This document shows, in pieces, positions 19,458-29,529 of a DNA stretch of 64,000 nucleotides. The stretch covers positions 17,160,618 to 17,224,617 of the forward strand of contig JASKMD010000003.1 of assembly GCA_030144725.1 (NCBI GenBank). Reading direction: 5' to 3'. Positions within the stretch are counted from its first letter, which is position 1; the number at the start of each line of letters is the position of its first letter. The stretch is from Haematococcus lacustris. Lineage: Eukaryota > Chlorophyta > Chlorophyceae > Chlamydomonadales > Haematococcaceae. The notes under the pieces are model-generated. The model was not told where the DNA came from and ran no database searches. It saw nothing but the letters and a program-made list of their open reading frames with translations. The translations under genes were made by a program, and so were the position numbers.

Positions 19458-22145
19458 TCACTCATCCTCCCCATTCTGATGCAAGTCCTCATGCCGGCCC
19501 ATACCGTACGATGACACCGCTGCTGCCGCTGCTGCTGCTGCTGCATTCATGGCTGCTGAGGTGGCCTCCGGTCCATGCAACCCCAGCTGGCCAAACGGTG
19601 AAAATTGGCCCAACTGCCCCAACTGCCCCAACTGGCCCAGCTGCCCCAAGCCCAAGCCCAGGCCCAGGCCCATCATGTTGTCTTGCTTCAGCTGCTGAGC
19701 CAGATGGAACTGCACCAAGGCGTCCTCTGGCTTGGTAGCCTGGCCGCCTGCTGCATTGTGGGCCTCTTGAGCGTCTTCCTGGGTGTCAAAGTGGGCCTGG
19801 TAGAGCTCGCCTGCACCAGCAGCGACACCAGCAGGCACAGCTGGCCTCACCACCACTAGATGAGACAAAGCCAGACAGCATCGCCACCAAATCAGAGCAC
19901 AGCAAACCAGAGCAACAGTTCTGTCACAACCCATACCACTCGTTGCCTGCTAGGCCCACCGCCTGCACTGACGCCTGGGCCATAGGCTTCCAGGTCAAGG
20001 CAGCAAGTGCAGGTCAAGGCAGAGCAGGTCCAGGTCAAGGCAGAGCAGGTCCAGGTCAAGGCAGAGCAGGTCCAGGTCAAGGCAGAGCAGGTCCAGGTCA
20101 AGGCAGAGCAGGTCTAGGCCAGGGCAGGGACAGCAGCAGCAGCAGATGTGCCTGGCAGCCATGGCAGCCTACAGTGAGGCGCAGTCAGCGCTCAATGCTA
20201 CACACATAGCTGCATCAACGGTGCCTTCTATAGAGTCCCCCTCTCTTGTCCTTTTCGCTCATTTCAATGTTTTTCTTCAGGTGGAGAGGTGACTGACTGT
20301 TGACTGGTGTGCTATGTATGGCCTGCCCGTTGGGAATGGCTCTGTTTCAGTATCTCACGCCTGGCCATGCGAGGTCGTTGTCGCCTTCATAACATGGCAT
20401 TTGCGGCCATGCGGCGTGTGGGTGGTGGCATGAGGATGTGCAGCAACCAAGGTAATGCGGATCAAAATGGTGGGCACATCAGGTGGAGGGGCAGCTGACC
20501 TGCGATGTTGAGGGTGACCACCCATCGCCCCGTGTTGAACTGGGACACCCCCAGGGGCTGCAGGGGCATGATCATCTGGGACACGGCGCGAAAGATGCCG
20601 TCTGCCGGGGGGGTCAGGTCCATCAGCGAGGAAAACTGGCCTGCACAGGGGATGAGGGACAGCAGCAAACTGGGGGCCCAGACCAGACCAGCCCAGACCA
20701 GCCCAGCCCAGCCCAACCCTGCCCAGCCCTGGGGCCCCGGCCCCGGCGGTGCAACCTGACTCAAGAGTGCATGCTCCCACGGGACGGGTCACCACTTGCC
20801 AGCCTAACCTGCTGACGGGCAAGGCCAAGCAGCCATACAAGGCTTATGTCCATGTCGGTGTAAACCCACCATCATGGCCATTATCATTCTGACTCAGGGT
20901 GCAGCACAGCCACCTTGCCGTCGCGCAGCCATCCCAAGCGCAGCGCACCCTCACCTTGCCTGGCTCGTTTCCGCAGCGAGGGGTCCTGCCCGGCCAGTCC
21001 GTTCTGTCGCTTGCCCTTGCCCTCCTTGCCCATGCCCTTCTCCCCTCCTGCGCCCGCTGGCCTCTTCACAGGGGCTTTGCGGATCACGTCGGTCTGCCCA
21101 GCAGCAGCAGGGGCAGGCAGCAGCGGCCTGACAGGCTAGTGTAGTGCTGGAAGCCAACACTGTGCAGCAGTGCTGCAGGACTCTACTAGATCTGCGCTGA
21201 CAACCCCTGCTCAGTACTGGCATGCTGCACTGACTGCACAGCATGCTGCTGTCGCAGCTGCTGTTACTGCTATGGCTGCTGCTGGCATTAGCTGTGGGCA
21301 AGGCTGGTGGTTAGCAAGCTGCATGCAATCTTGTCTTTTGCAGCACTTCACGTATCTAAGCTACCTTGGTGGCTGGCCGCCCAGCAACCACCAACGTTCT
21401 GTCCAGCCGCTGTGCAAACACCATGACGTCTCCCACTGACATGTGGAACTGCCTGTGCAGCTCGCCTGCCCCCTCTAACAAATACATCCGGCTCTGGTTG
21501 TTGATCCAAAACCTGCAGAAAGACAAACCATGCAGGCCGAACAGGGTGTGCAAGCACGCATGCTTTGTTGCATGACCAGTCAAGGGATTATGATTGCAGC
21601 ATTGGGCTAGTGAAGGGGGGGAAAGTAGCAGCCATGCAGAGTCTGTCATGCATGGCTATCCATGGTGCATGCACATGGGCCCAGATGCATGCAGCAACAC
21701 ACGTCCTTTATATGAAACCTGGAGCTAAGCTCGTATGCATAGGTTTCACAGGCCAGGCGCTAAGGTTGCAGTTACAGTGGCGCTGACCGGAATTTGAAGG
21801 TGTATTCGTGGCCGCGGATATCCACCGCTCTGACGGGCAGCCCACTGGGCTGCTCTAGCCGCGGGAAGTATTGCTCCGCGATGGCCTGCGAGCGAGCCAG
21901 CGACCAGGCCATGCGGGGCAGTTATGGGCATGGTGCCTCTCTCATGCTGGCCAACTGCCCCGGCGCTCGCTGGCTGTGCACACCTTCGGAATCACCACCC
22001 TGCCTGAGCCCGATGTATCGGAAGCCGTGAGGGGCTTCTCAAAGAACACCGTGGCCCCCTGGTCTGCAATCTGCTGTAGAACGGCCGCTGCTGCGCGTTC
22101 ATTTTCCTCTGATGGTACAGGCTGGAGTCCGCCGAGCAAGTCCAT
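19458..22145 (-). CDS. B3 DNA-binding domain protein (multi-exon)
   Basis: The B3 domain is split over three exons whose junctions restore the reading frame. Exon 22145-21984 starts MDLLGGLQPV and contains VFFEKPLTASDTSGSGR-VVIPK. Exon 21885-21788 reads AIAEQYFPRLEQ to YTFKFR. Exon 21512-21365 reads FWINNQSRMYLLEG, then SVGDVMVF. This is the canonical plant-type B3 order, used by nuclear transcription regulators to bind DNA. Downstream a basic exon (about 21090-20967, RKAPVKRP to SLRKRARQ) looks like a nuclear localisation signal. Further exons near 20640-20510 (FSSLMDLTPPADGIFRAVSQ) and 19870-19458 (FDTQEDAQEAHNAAGGQ, then a Gly-Leu-Gln repeat and poly-Ala) complete a plausible C-terminus, but their splicing is less certain. 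Only one B3 copy is seen and no other DNA-binding domain. The start ATG lies 17 codons before the first conserved helix. Confidence 0.8.
19993..20115. repeat. 21-bp tandem repeat
   Basis: About six copies of ggtcaaggcagagcaggtcca lie in a putative intron of the B3 gene. Confidence 0.85.
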
Positions 22146-22752
22146 TTCGCTGCTATCTGAAGTAGTGGAGGCAGCCTCTGAGGGCTGCTATGGTGCTACG
22201 GAGTTGAGGGTGCTGTGGTAGCAGGACGGGACGGGGCGCACAGGAAGGGGTGAAGTGCGGGAGTTATGTTTGTTATTCGAGCAGGCTCGTTGCCAGGCTT
22301 GTTGTCTGCACTGTACATTTATATGCAGTATGGGAGGTGCCAGGTTGCGGTGTCTGTGTTCTAGCCTTTAGTCCGCAGAGCCCGAGGCTCGGATGGGCTT
22401 TAGATACTGTGCATCCTGGTTCGGCCTGGGCGGTCGCGGAACTATATATATGTGCATTCACTTCCATTTGCATTAGGCTGCATTGGCCCGTGTGTGCTAG
22501 CTACGCGTGGTGGTAAGCGGGCAGGGCCCGCAGCCAGGGACCTCCAGGCAATCTCCAGTCTATGCGGGCAGCCTGTTTCGTTAACTGTTGCACTTCCTTG
22601 AGCGCCGGCCAGGGAGTGAAGAACGGACTGGGCCAGCCGCTTTGCTATACTGAGGCTGTCAGGTAAGACCCCCCCGTGTTGGGGGCTGGTGCTGCGGCTG
22701 TGCCTGGACCCCGGCTGCATCCAGCACTTGTGTATTTTCACACAACCGTGTA

Positions 22753-24067
22753 TTTTCCACGGGAAACCCAAGTTGCTTGAAAAGCTTGTGGGAGGTGTAC
22801 CTGGACCCCAAGTGGGCACGGCAGCGGCTGAGGCTGTACGGAGCCCAGGACCGGGCGCTTGAGCAGTTCTTCAGCAAGGTGAGGTTGGGTGGGTGGGTAG
22901 GTGTGTGGGAGGGAGGGTAAGGTGGGCACTGGGAGGTGTGGTGGGTTGGGCATGAAGTGAAAGAGTACTTGATTGTGCCATGCCTAACCTGGTGTCACCA
23001 TGTCAGCCACCATGTGTGTGCCTTGTGTGCATGGCTGCAGCTGGAGGAGGAGATGGCTGAGCTGTCCATGAAGCGCCACAATCATGCCAAGCAGCTGGTG
23101 GTGTTCTTTGGTGCAGCTACCATTGGCACTGGGGGTGGGTGGGGTGCTGACGCGGGGCTGCGAGCCTGCCGCAAGGTGGTGTGCAGGCCCAGGGGTCCAG
23201 ACCAGCTGCGAGGCAAGGTGGTGCTTGTGGATGAGCACCGCACCAGCCGGGTCAGCTCAGCAGTGAATGGCCAGCAGCCATGTGAGGGGGAGCTGGACCA
23301 TGAGCAGCCCACTAGGCCTACAGGCTGGAAGCCCCCAGCAGGGCAGGTGGAACAGCGCCTGGTGCGCCCAGCCTGGAGCCAGGAGCGTGGCCAGCCAGTG
23401 CGGGGCCTGATGTGGTGCCCAGTAGTGCCCCCCCGCAAGCCCCCACAGGTCCCACGCAGCAGCCAGGCAGCCACACAGCCAGCAGCCTCAGAGCCAGGGC
23501 CCAGCACCCCCCCTCCAGCCAAGCGCAGCAAGCCGGCAGCTGAGCCCACCAAGGGCAAGGTCAAGGGCAAGGCTGCCAAAGTCAAGCCAGCACCACAGCC
23601 GGGCAGGTGGCTAGACCGGGACTGCAATGCAGCATTGAACATGCAGCGCATTGGGGAGAGCAGGTGGCGCCCGCTGGAGCTGTGCTACTGGCCAGACCAG
23701 GGAGCTCTGCCAGCCAAGGGCAAGGAGTACCCTGGCCTGGGGTACAAGCGTCTGCGAGACAAGCCACCCAAGGCCCAGGAGCAGCAGCAGCCTGCTGAGG
23801 CACAGTAATGTGTGCCCCCTTTGTTGAGCTGTCATCAGCTTACAATTAGTGCATGCATTGTCATGCCAACTCTACACATTGCCCTCGTGGTCAGGCAATA
23901 GTGTAGGTGGTAGGCGGCTCATGTGCCATGTGCACTGGGTTTACTTCACACAGCCCAATAACACTGTTTGAGTCGGATCTAGTTAGTGGCTGCTAGTGGC
24001 TGCTAGTGGCTGCTAGTAGGTACTTCTGATCCGGCTCAAATGGAGGCCCTAGTGAGGGACAAGGGGG
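22753..24067 (+). pseudogene. 5'-truncated Fanzor-like (family 2) copy, C-terminal half intact
   Basis: Two exons. Exon about 22759-22878 encodes LKSLWEVYLDPKWARQRL and ends FFSK; exon 23041-23808 starts LEEEMAELSMKR. They flank a phase-0 intron (22879-23040) at the same place as in the family-1 copy. Family-1 equivalents are LWEEYLKPRWRRQRL and GFCKK. The second exon carries VVFFGAATIG (RuvC-II beta strand, no Glu at the usual place), VVLVDEHRTSRVSS (Glu codon 23233-23235), RGLMWC and WLDRDCNAALNM (RuvC-III Asp codon 23620-23622). A basic linker (PPAKRSK, GKVKGKAAKVK) between the zinc-ribbon remnant and RuvC-III may act as a nuclear signal. The 5' part with RuvC-I is absent, so the copy is not functional as an endonuclease. 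The 3' region 23809-24067 is shared with copies A-C. Confidence 0.72.
23809..24067 (+). ncRNA. Conserved 3' region of family-2 element, candidate guide-RNA scaffold
   Basis: Conserved with 18752-19000 and, in part, with 1369-1507 and 10972-11100 although it is non-coding. A 12-bp stem (ttgagtcggatc at 23968-23979 with gatccggctcaa at 24028-24039, one G-U pair) closes a loop with three tagtggctgc repeats. In TnpB and Fanzor systems the guide RNA starts at the 3' end of the nuclease gene; that role is inferred here. Confidence 0.4.
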
Positions 24068-24330
24068 CTGACGGCTTGAACATAACCATCACCACCATCG
24101 GCATTGGTCGCTTGCAAACATCGCAGAGCTATGCTTGCGCCCAATACCCATCCCAATGCTAGAGGATGACAAGCTGCCATGGAGCGTGTCGCTAAGTTTT
24201 ACGCCGGATGTGGTTTAATCAAAGAAAAATCAACATGCTCTGGGCCGCGGATGCCACACTTTGAACCTTATAGACCGGGACATTGCGAGCTTGGTGCAGC
24301 TCATTCACAGTTGCATCGACCGCCAAGACG

Positions 24331-25718
24331 AATGCAGAAATCGGCACCCATCCTTATCGCCGTTGCTGTGTTTGCCTTGCTAACAGCTGCTGCTGATGGC
24401 ACAATGTGCTATGGTAGGCACAGTTTCCTACATCCCTATCCTCCTGTTATGCACAGTCGTACGGTGAGACGCGATGCGTCCCTTGCTTCTGATGTTGCTG
24501 TGCCGGTCGTAATGTGCAGTCACGAGCCCTCCCACTGCTACCATCGACATTACTGGCATCACAAAGGTGTTGGGGACGTACCCAGCTGTCTCGACGAACG
24601 TTGGTAAGTAAGCTGTCTTGCTCCATCCAGGTATCAGCACTAGTAAGCTGCTTGCAGCGCCCGCTTCCTAGAGACGCCGACATGCTGGGTGTTTGTCTGC
24701 TGACATATTTGTTTGTTGCAGGCAACCAGGCAAGCACCTCCCCATGACGAACGCGTCTCGTGATCAGGCATCGTACAACCACGACATGTTGGCCTTGCGC
24801 GTCAGCCTTGCGCTTGCACGCCCGTGCAGGTCTGCATCAGCTTCGATGTATCTCAACAATCCACGAACATTCTCGGTAACAGGTACACGATGTCAGGTAA
24901 GCTTGTACGCTGTTGCATTCCACACTATGTGCTGCTGCTCCCTAGCGATGCCCTGTACCTCGCAGAAGCTCAGCTGCTGCTCTGTGCCTGGCGCCTTGTG
25001 CCCTCCTCAGGATCATACTCTTACGCTGGCAGCACTTTGGGATGCTCCTTGTATGGCCCATCAGGTAAATTTTTGGTCGCTGTCAAGCCTCGACACCCTC
25101 TGTACCGTGTGCACTGGCCATGCATGCAGCTTCCTCTGCACGTGTTCCAGTCAGGGCCGGTAGAATGCAAAACATGCGCTGTTATTAAAGACATGTTGTT
25201 CACACTGTGTGCAGGTACCCAGGCTTCTGAATCAACCATTCTACAGCTGAACGCCTCACTCAGCTTGTACACCGCGGGGTCCATCGTCAATTCCCAGACC
25301 CTGCAAAACTACAAGTAAGCATACATGCAACAAGTTATCAAACCCCACTGTCAACCCCTATTCAGAGGAGCTTGTCATCGCTACCGAGTGTCATTCTTGG
25401 CTGTGTGTTGTGGATCCACTGCTGTTGTTGCAATAGCAGTCACACTCATTGACATGCCTGAGAATAACATAGGCCACGCAGGAGCATCACTTGGCACTCG
25501 GCACTGGCAAACCGTGCTCGTTGCTCACCCATTGTGCACATGCTCATTGCACACAAGGTCACTTCAGCAGTTTCGCCTTTTGTTGCAGGTGCTGCACCAC
25601 TGACAACTGCAATTCTGGCAACCCCCTGGTCATTTCTTCTGCAGTGACCATGGCAGCCAACGTAGTGCTGGGACTGGTCACATGTCTGGCGAGCTTCATA
25701 CTCCTGTCCGCCATTTGA
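24331..25718 (+). CDS. Small secreted, probably GPI-anchored protein with a CCxxDNCN motif
   Basis: The first exon (24331 to about 24415) begins MQKSAPILIAVAVFALLTA, a clear signal peptide, and ends TMCY. Four downstream exons join in frame with consensus splice sites: about 24830-24896 (VCISFDVSQQ to GNRYTMS), 25011-25064 (SYSYAGSTLGCSLYGPS), 25215-25313 (TQASESTILQLNASLSLY to LQNYK) and 25590-25718 (CCTTDNCNSGNPL, then a hydrophobic tail VVLGLVTCLASFILL). CC-x-x-D-x-CN followed by a C-terminal hydrophobic segment is the end signature of Ly6/uPAR-type three-finger domains carrying a GPI anchor. The exon between 24415 and 24830 is unresolved (candidate 24520-24603 leaves the phase wrong), so the Cys count is incomplete. 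The family assignment is therefore tentative; a plain secreted Cys-poor protein is the alternative. Confidence 0.55.
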
Positions 25719-25949
25719 CCAGCTAGTCATGGTCCATGTCTACTTAGCAGGAAGCGATGGTGATCACATGCTTGCAGTTGGACATGGTTGGTGCTAATGA
25801 CCTGCTTGATGCTGCGCGCTAGTGCACCCGTGAGTGCTTATACATTCATCCACATTCATATTGCAACTCTATGGTGTCTTGATGCCCTGGCTTGACAGCT
25901 AGGTAAGAGGTTGTAGCCAGTACTGGCTTGGTCGTTTACGTTGTGGAGA

Positions 25950-26235
25950 AGAGAACTTGCAGGGAAGAATTTGTAAAGACTTGGCGTGCGTCTCTGTAGG
26001 GTGGTGGGCTGGGCATCAGCATGAGGCAGACAAGATCTGGTGGATGACATGTAACTGGGCAGTGCCACTCTCACATCCAGCTTGGGTGCAGCTGGCAGAC
26101 CTGGAGGCTGAAAGCCCCTGGGTGCTGGTTACTGCGTTCAGCGTGGAGCCAGCAGCGTGACCAGCAAGTCAGTAACCTGATTTGGTGCCTGGCAGTGGCC
26201 CCACGCATCTCCACACAACCAGGCGGCTTCACAGA
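25950..26235 (+). pseudogene. Old Fanzor-like (family 2) relic
   Basis: The interval about 26085-26225 aligns by eye with 23330-23455 (ctggaggctgaaagcccc, cgtggagccagcagcgtg, tgatttggtgc, ccccacgcatctccaca), with many differences and no reading frame. It ends exactly where the minus-strand family-1 element begins, so the latter inserted into it or recombined with it. Confidence 0.4.
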
Positions 26236-26242
26236 CAAACAA

Positions 26243-26474
26243 AACTCATTCAACAAGGAACAACATGTCGGCCTGTGGGTAATCTCACTCAGCTACTACA
26301 AACACGTTGTAGCATCCTCGGTCGCACCCTTGATGACTGCAAACCCCACTCCGGTGGCACGTTCTGGGGGCCAACCCCCATGACCACTGGGCACCTCATC
26401 AAAACTAACAGCTTAATGCTTGAAAGGCTAACAGCCTGTGCAAACTACTAGGGCCTACGCATTGTTGCGGGCCC
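26243..26474 (-). ncRNA. Candidate Fanzor guide RNA (fRNA/omega-RNA) scaffold
   Basis: This region overlaps the nuclease stop codon and runs to the element 3' end. It is conserved in copies at 56694-56950, 59084-59320 and, partly, 47304-47482. On the plus strand the hairpins are: gggcc-ta-cgca/ttgt/tgcg-ggccc at 26451-26474 spanning the stop codon; aggct/aac/agcct at 26425-26437; tggggg/ccaa/ccccca at 26365-26380; ccac/tccg/gtgg at 26346-26357; ctacaa/acacg/ttgtag at 26296-26312. In the 47.3-kb copy the fourth hairpin is ccat/tccg/atgg, a paired change. Known TnpB and Fanzor guide RNAs occupy this position and take the guide from the sequence beyond the element end. The role is inferred. Confidence 0.5.
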
Positions 26475-29400
26475 GGCCATCAATACCCCGGCGGTACTCT
26501 GCAGCCCGGTGCAGCCTCTGCCTGCCCTTGGGCAGCCGGTCATTGACCAGCTTGTAGCGCTGATGGTACTCCTTGCCAATGGGGGGCAGGGCCTCCAGGT
26601 CATCCCAGCGGCACAGCTCCAAGGGGCGCTGCTTGCTCTCCCCAATGCGCTAGAAGTTCAGGCACGGGTTGGTGTCCCGGTCCAGCCACCTGCCCCATGG
26701 GGGGGCCTGGGGTCGTGGCACTGGGCCAGGTGGGGGCTGGGCAGGGGGAGGGGGCTGGGCTGCGGGAGGGGGTTGGGCCTGGGCAAGGAGGACTGGGGGA
26801 GGGGGGTCCTGGGCTGGGGGAAGGGGAGGGGGGTCATGGGCAGGGGCAGGAGGAGGGTCCTGGGCAGGGGCAGGGGGGTCCTGGGCAGGGGCAGGGGGAG
26901 GGTCCTGGGCAAGGGGGGCTGGGGGAGGGGGAGGGGGGTTGGGCGGCACCTCATGGCACCACTTCAGGCCCCGCACACACTTAGCATGCCGCAGGCTCCA
27001 GGCTGGGCGCAACAGCCGGTGGTTGACCTGGCCTGCTGGGGGTACCCAGTCCGCGGGCCTAGGCTGGTTGGCCGGCAGGTGTAGCTCACATGGCTGGCGG
27101 GCGTGCACAGAGGAGCTGACACGGCTGGTGCGGAACTCATCCACGATCACAAGCCTGTCAGGCCTGGGATCCGTGCTGGGCCTGCTGGGCTGCTCCACCA
27201 CCTTGCGAAACCCCGCCCGCACCGCCCCCGCCTTCCACCCACCCTGGCTGAAATTGCCCGCTCCCAGGAACACCGCGACTCCCCTCTCTTGGTGGTAGTG
27301 CTGGCGTGACACCCACTTTATCCCATTCACCACCTGCAGGTCAGGGTCAGGTCAGGTACCAGGTCAGGTACCAGGTCAGGTCATGGTCAGGGTCAGGTCA
27401 GGTCAGGTCAGGTACCAGGTCAGGTACCAGGTCAGGTCAGGTCAGGTCAGGTCAGGGTCAGGTCAGGTGTCAGGTCAGGTCAGGTCAGGTCAGGTCAGGT
27501 CAGGTCAGGTCAGGTCAGGTCAGGTCAGGTCAGGTCAGGTCAGGGTCAGGTCAGGTACCAGGTCAGGTCAGGTCAGGTCAGGTCAGGGTCAGGTCAGGTA
27601 CCAGGTCAGGTCAGGTCAGGTCAGGTCAGGTCAGGTCAGGTCAGGTCAGGTCAGGGTCAGGTCAGGTACCAGGTCAGGTCAGGTCAGGTCAGGTCAGGTC
27701 AGGTCAGGTCAGGTCAGGGTCAGGTCAGGTACCAGGTCAGGTCAGGTCAGGTCAGGTCAGGTCAGGTCAGGTCAGGTCAGGTCAGGGTCAGGTCAGGTAC
27801 CAGGTCAGGTCAGGTCAGGTCAGGTCAGGGTCAGGTCAGGTACCAGGTCAGGTCAGGTCAGGTCAGGTCAGGTCAGGTCAGGTCAGGTCAGGTCAGGTCA
27901 GGTCAGGGTCAGGTCAGGTACCAGGTCAGGTCAGGTCAGGTCAGGTCAGGTCAGGTCAGGTCAGGTCAGGGTCAGGTCAGGTACCAGGTCAGGTCAGGTC
28001 AGGTCAGGTCAGGTCAGGTCAGGTCAGGTCATACCTTCTTGCAGAAGCCCTCAATGACGCGCTCCTGGGCATGGTGCAACGCCAACCGCTGCCGGCGCCA
28101 GCGTGGCTTGAGGTACTCCTCCCACAGCGGGTCCCAGGTGGCCTTGAGGGCCAGGATGTGGGCATGGAGGCCATCCAGGGTGGTGCCAGCTGGGGTGGCA
28201 GCTGCCAGCTGCTGCAGCTGTGGCTGGATGGCAGCTGACCAACGGGCTGTGTCCTGCTTGGCTTTGGTAAGCCCGCTGTCATGCTTAAGCTTCCCCTTGG
28301 TCAGCTCCCACTCCCACTGCCTGAGCACCTGACCTGTGGCTGGGTCCCGCATTGCATGTGCAGCCTTGATGGCCTGGGTGACACCGGGGTCCACCCCGAC
28401 GGCTATGTGGGTGACTGGGCTGTAGTCACTCGTGGTTGTGAGCTCACGCCCTATGAAGGGCAGCTCTACTGGCTCATGGACTGCCTGGCTGCGCACAAAG
28501 TGAACACTGACGCTAACCCCATCTGTCTCTACCCTACGGGCAAATTCCCACCCGCTGTTCTGCAGCTGGCTGTACTGGATAAACCGCTGCCAGTGGGGCA
28601 GGCTGTCAGCCTCAAACCTGGCCCGTGTCAGGGTGCCCTGGCCCAGGTCAGCCAGCAGGCCATGCAACACCCTGTCATCGATGACAAAGTGCCTGGCCCG
28701 CACCCCCACCATAGGGAGCATGGTGAAGGGGCGCGGGCAGGTGCGAGGGCGGCGGCTGTTGCCATGGGGTTTGGCATGGGGGGCTGTCTGCCAGGCCTCT
28801 AGGCTGCGGTTCAGAAACAGGACGTACCGCACCCTGTTCTCTATGGGCAACCAGCCTGCACCCCCCTTCCCTATCGACCCCCCTTCCACTCCCGCCTCCC
28901 ACTCTGCCGGCAGCCCCAGCAGCCCCCTGTGCCAGACGACCTCGTCCCGCCACCCATCCTGCCGTAACACACTCCCGGTCTGGCTGGCTGTAGTCAAGCC
29001 TACCTAGCACCAGTTTGGGGAAGTGCGGCGTGTGGGGAGGCGGGGGTGAGCGTAGGGAGGGCAGGCTGGGTCAGGTGGGGGAGGGGGGCATGGGGCTGGA
29101 CCTGCTGCAGGGAAGCCTGGAGTAGGCTGGCCAAGGAATGACTGCAGCAGCATGGTCAGCGACATGACCGATGCCAGGCAACACTGCATGCTGCCGCTGG
29201 TCATGCGCTGGTTGACCTGTGCCAACACTGCATCGACTTGGGCTAGGCTGAGGTCTGGCAGCGCTGCCTCCACAAGGGCACGAAAGGCGGCCTTGATCAC
29301 CTGACGCCGCTCTGCAATCACCTCCTGCTCACCCTGTGCCTGCCCCTCATCCTCTTGCTGCCCACTGCCGCTGGGACCTGCATTACATGGAGTCGCAATG

Positions 29401-29529
29401 CCGCGTGGTACACACTGCGTCGCGTCGTGAGAGGGGCCTAGCCTTTCGTTGAGCTTAGTAGCTTAGTGGCTTACCGGCTGCACCCTGTGCGGGGGTGACG
29501 GGGCGCTTGCGTTTCCTTTTCGGCGGCAT
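26455..29529 (-). CDS. Fanzor/TnpB-like RuvC nuclease, family 1 (two in-frame UAGs)
   Basis: Exon 1 (29529-29475) starts MPPKRKRKRP, a nuclear-localisation-like signal, and splices (GT-AG, 97-bp intron) to exon 2 at 29377 in frame. Exon 2 continues with VIAERRQVIKAAFRALVE and a Pro-rich stretch; an in-frame TAG occurs at about 29004. The central part has VETDGVSVSVHF and the RuvC-I motif AVGVDPGVTQ (Asp codon 28391-28389), followed by a basic bridge-helix-like segment KPRWRRQRLALHHAQERV. A 701-bp intron (28034-27334) of GACCT repeats follows, then VAVFLGAGNFS, VIVDEFRTSRVSS (Glu codon 27138-27136), a single zinc-ribbon Cys region (CVRGLKWC), an 80-residue Pro-rich linker and WLDRDTNPCLNF (RuvC-III Asp codon 26676-26674). 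A CAG-to-TAG change at 26652-26650 interrupts the last 65 residues; copies 2 and 3 have CAG there. By family the protein would be an RNA-guided DNA endonuclease of the nucleus. This copy is probably inactive unless the UAGs are bypassed. Confidence 0.8.
27334..28034 (-). repeat. GACCT pentanucleotide array forming the nuclease intron
   Basis: The intron consists almost only of gacct (minus strand) units, with a higher-order pattern: each block of about 45-75 bp is punctuated by ggtacctgacctgaccct. It has a consensus donor (aag|gtatga) and acceptor (ctgcag|gtggtg). Confidence 0.9.

Noticed and set aside
19112..19738. Plus-strand 208-codon Pro/Thr-rich ORF
   Set aside because: Antisense to the last B3-gene exon and composed of low-complexity sequence.
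27306..28238. Long Gly-Gln-Val-Arg-Ser ORFs
   Set aside because: Readings of the GACCT pentamer intron; the same pattern appears at 58059-58823.
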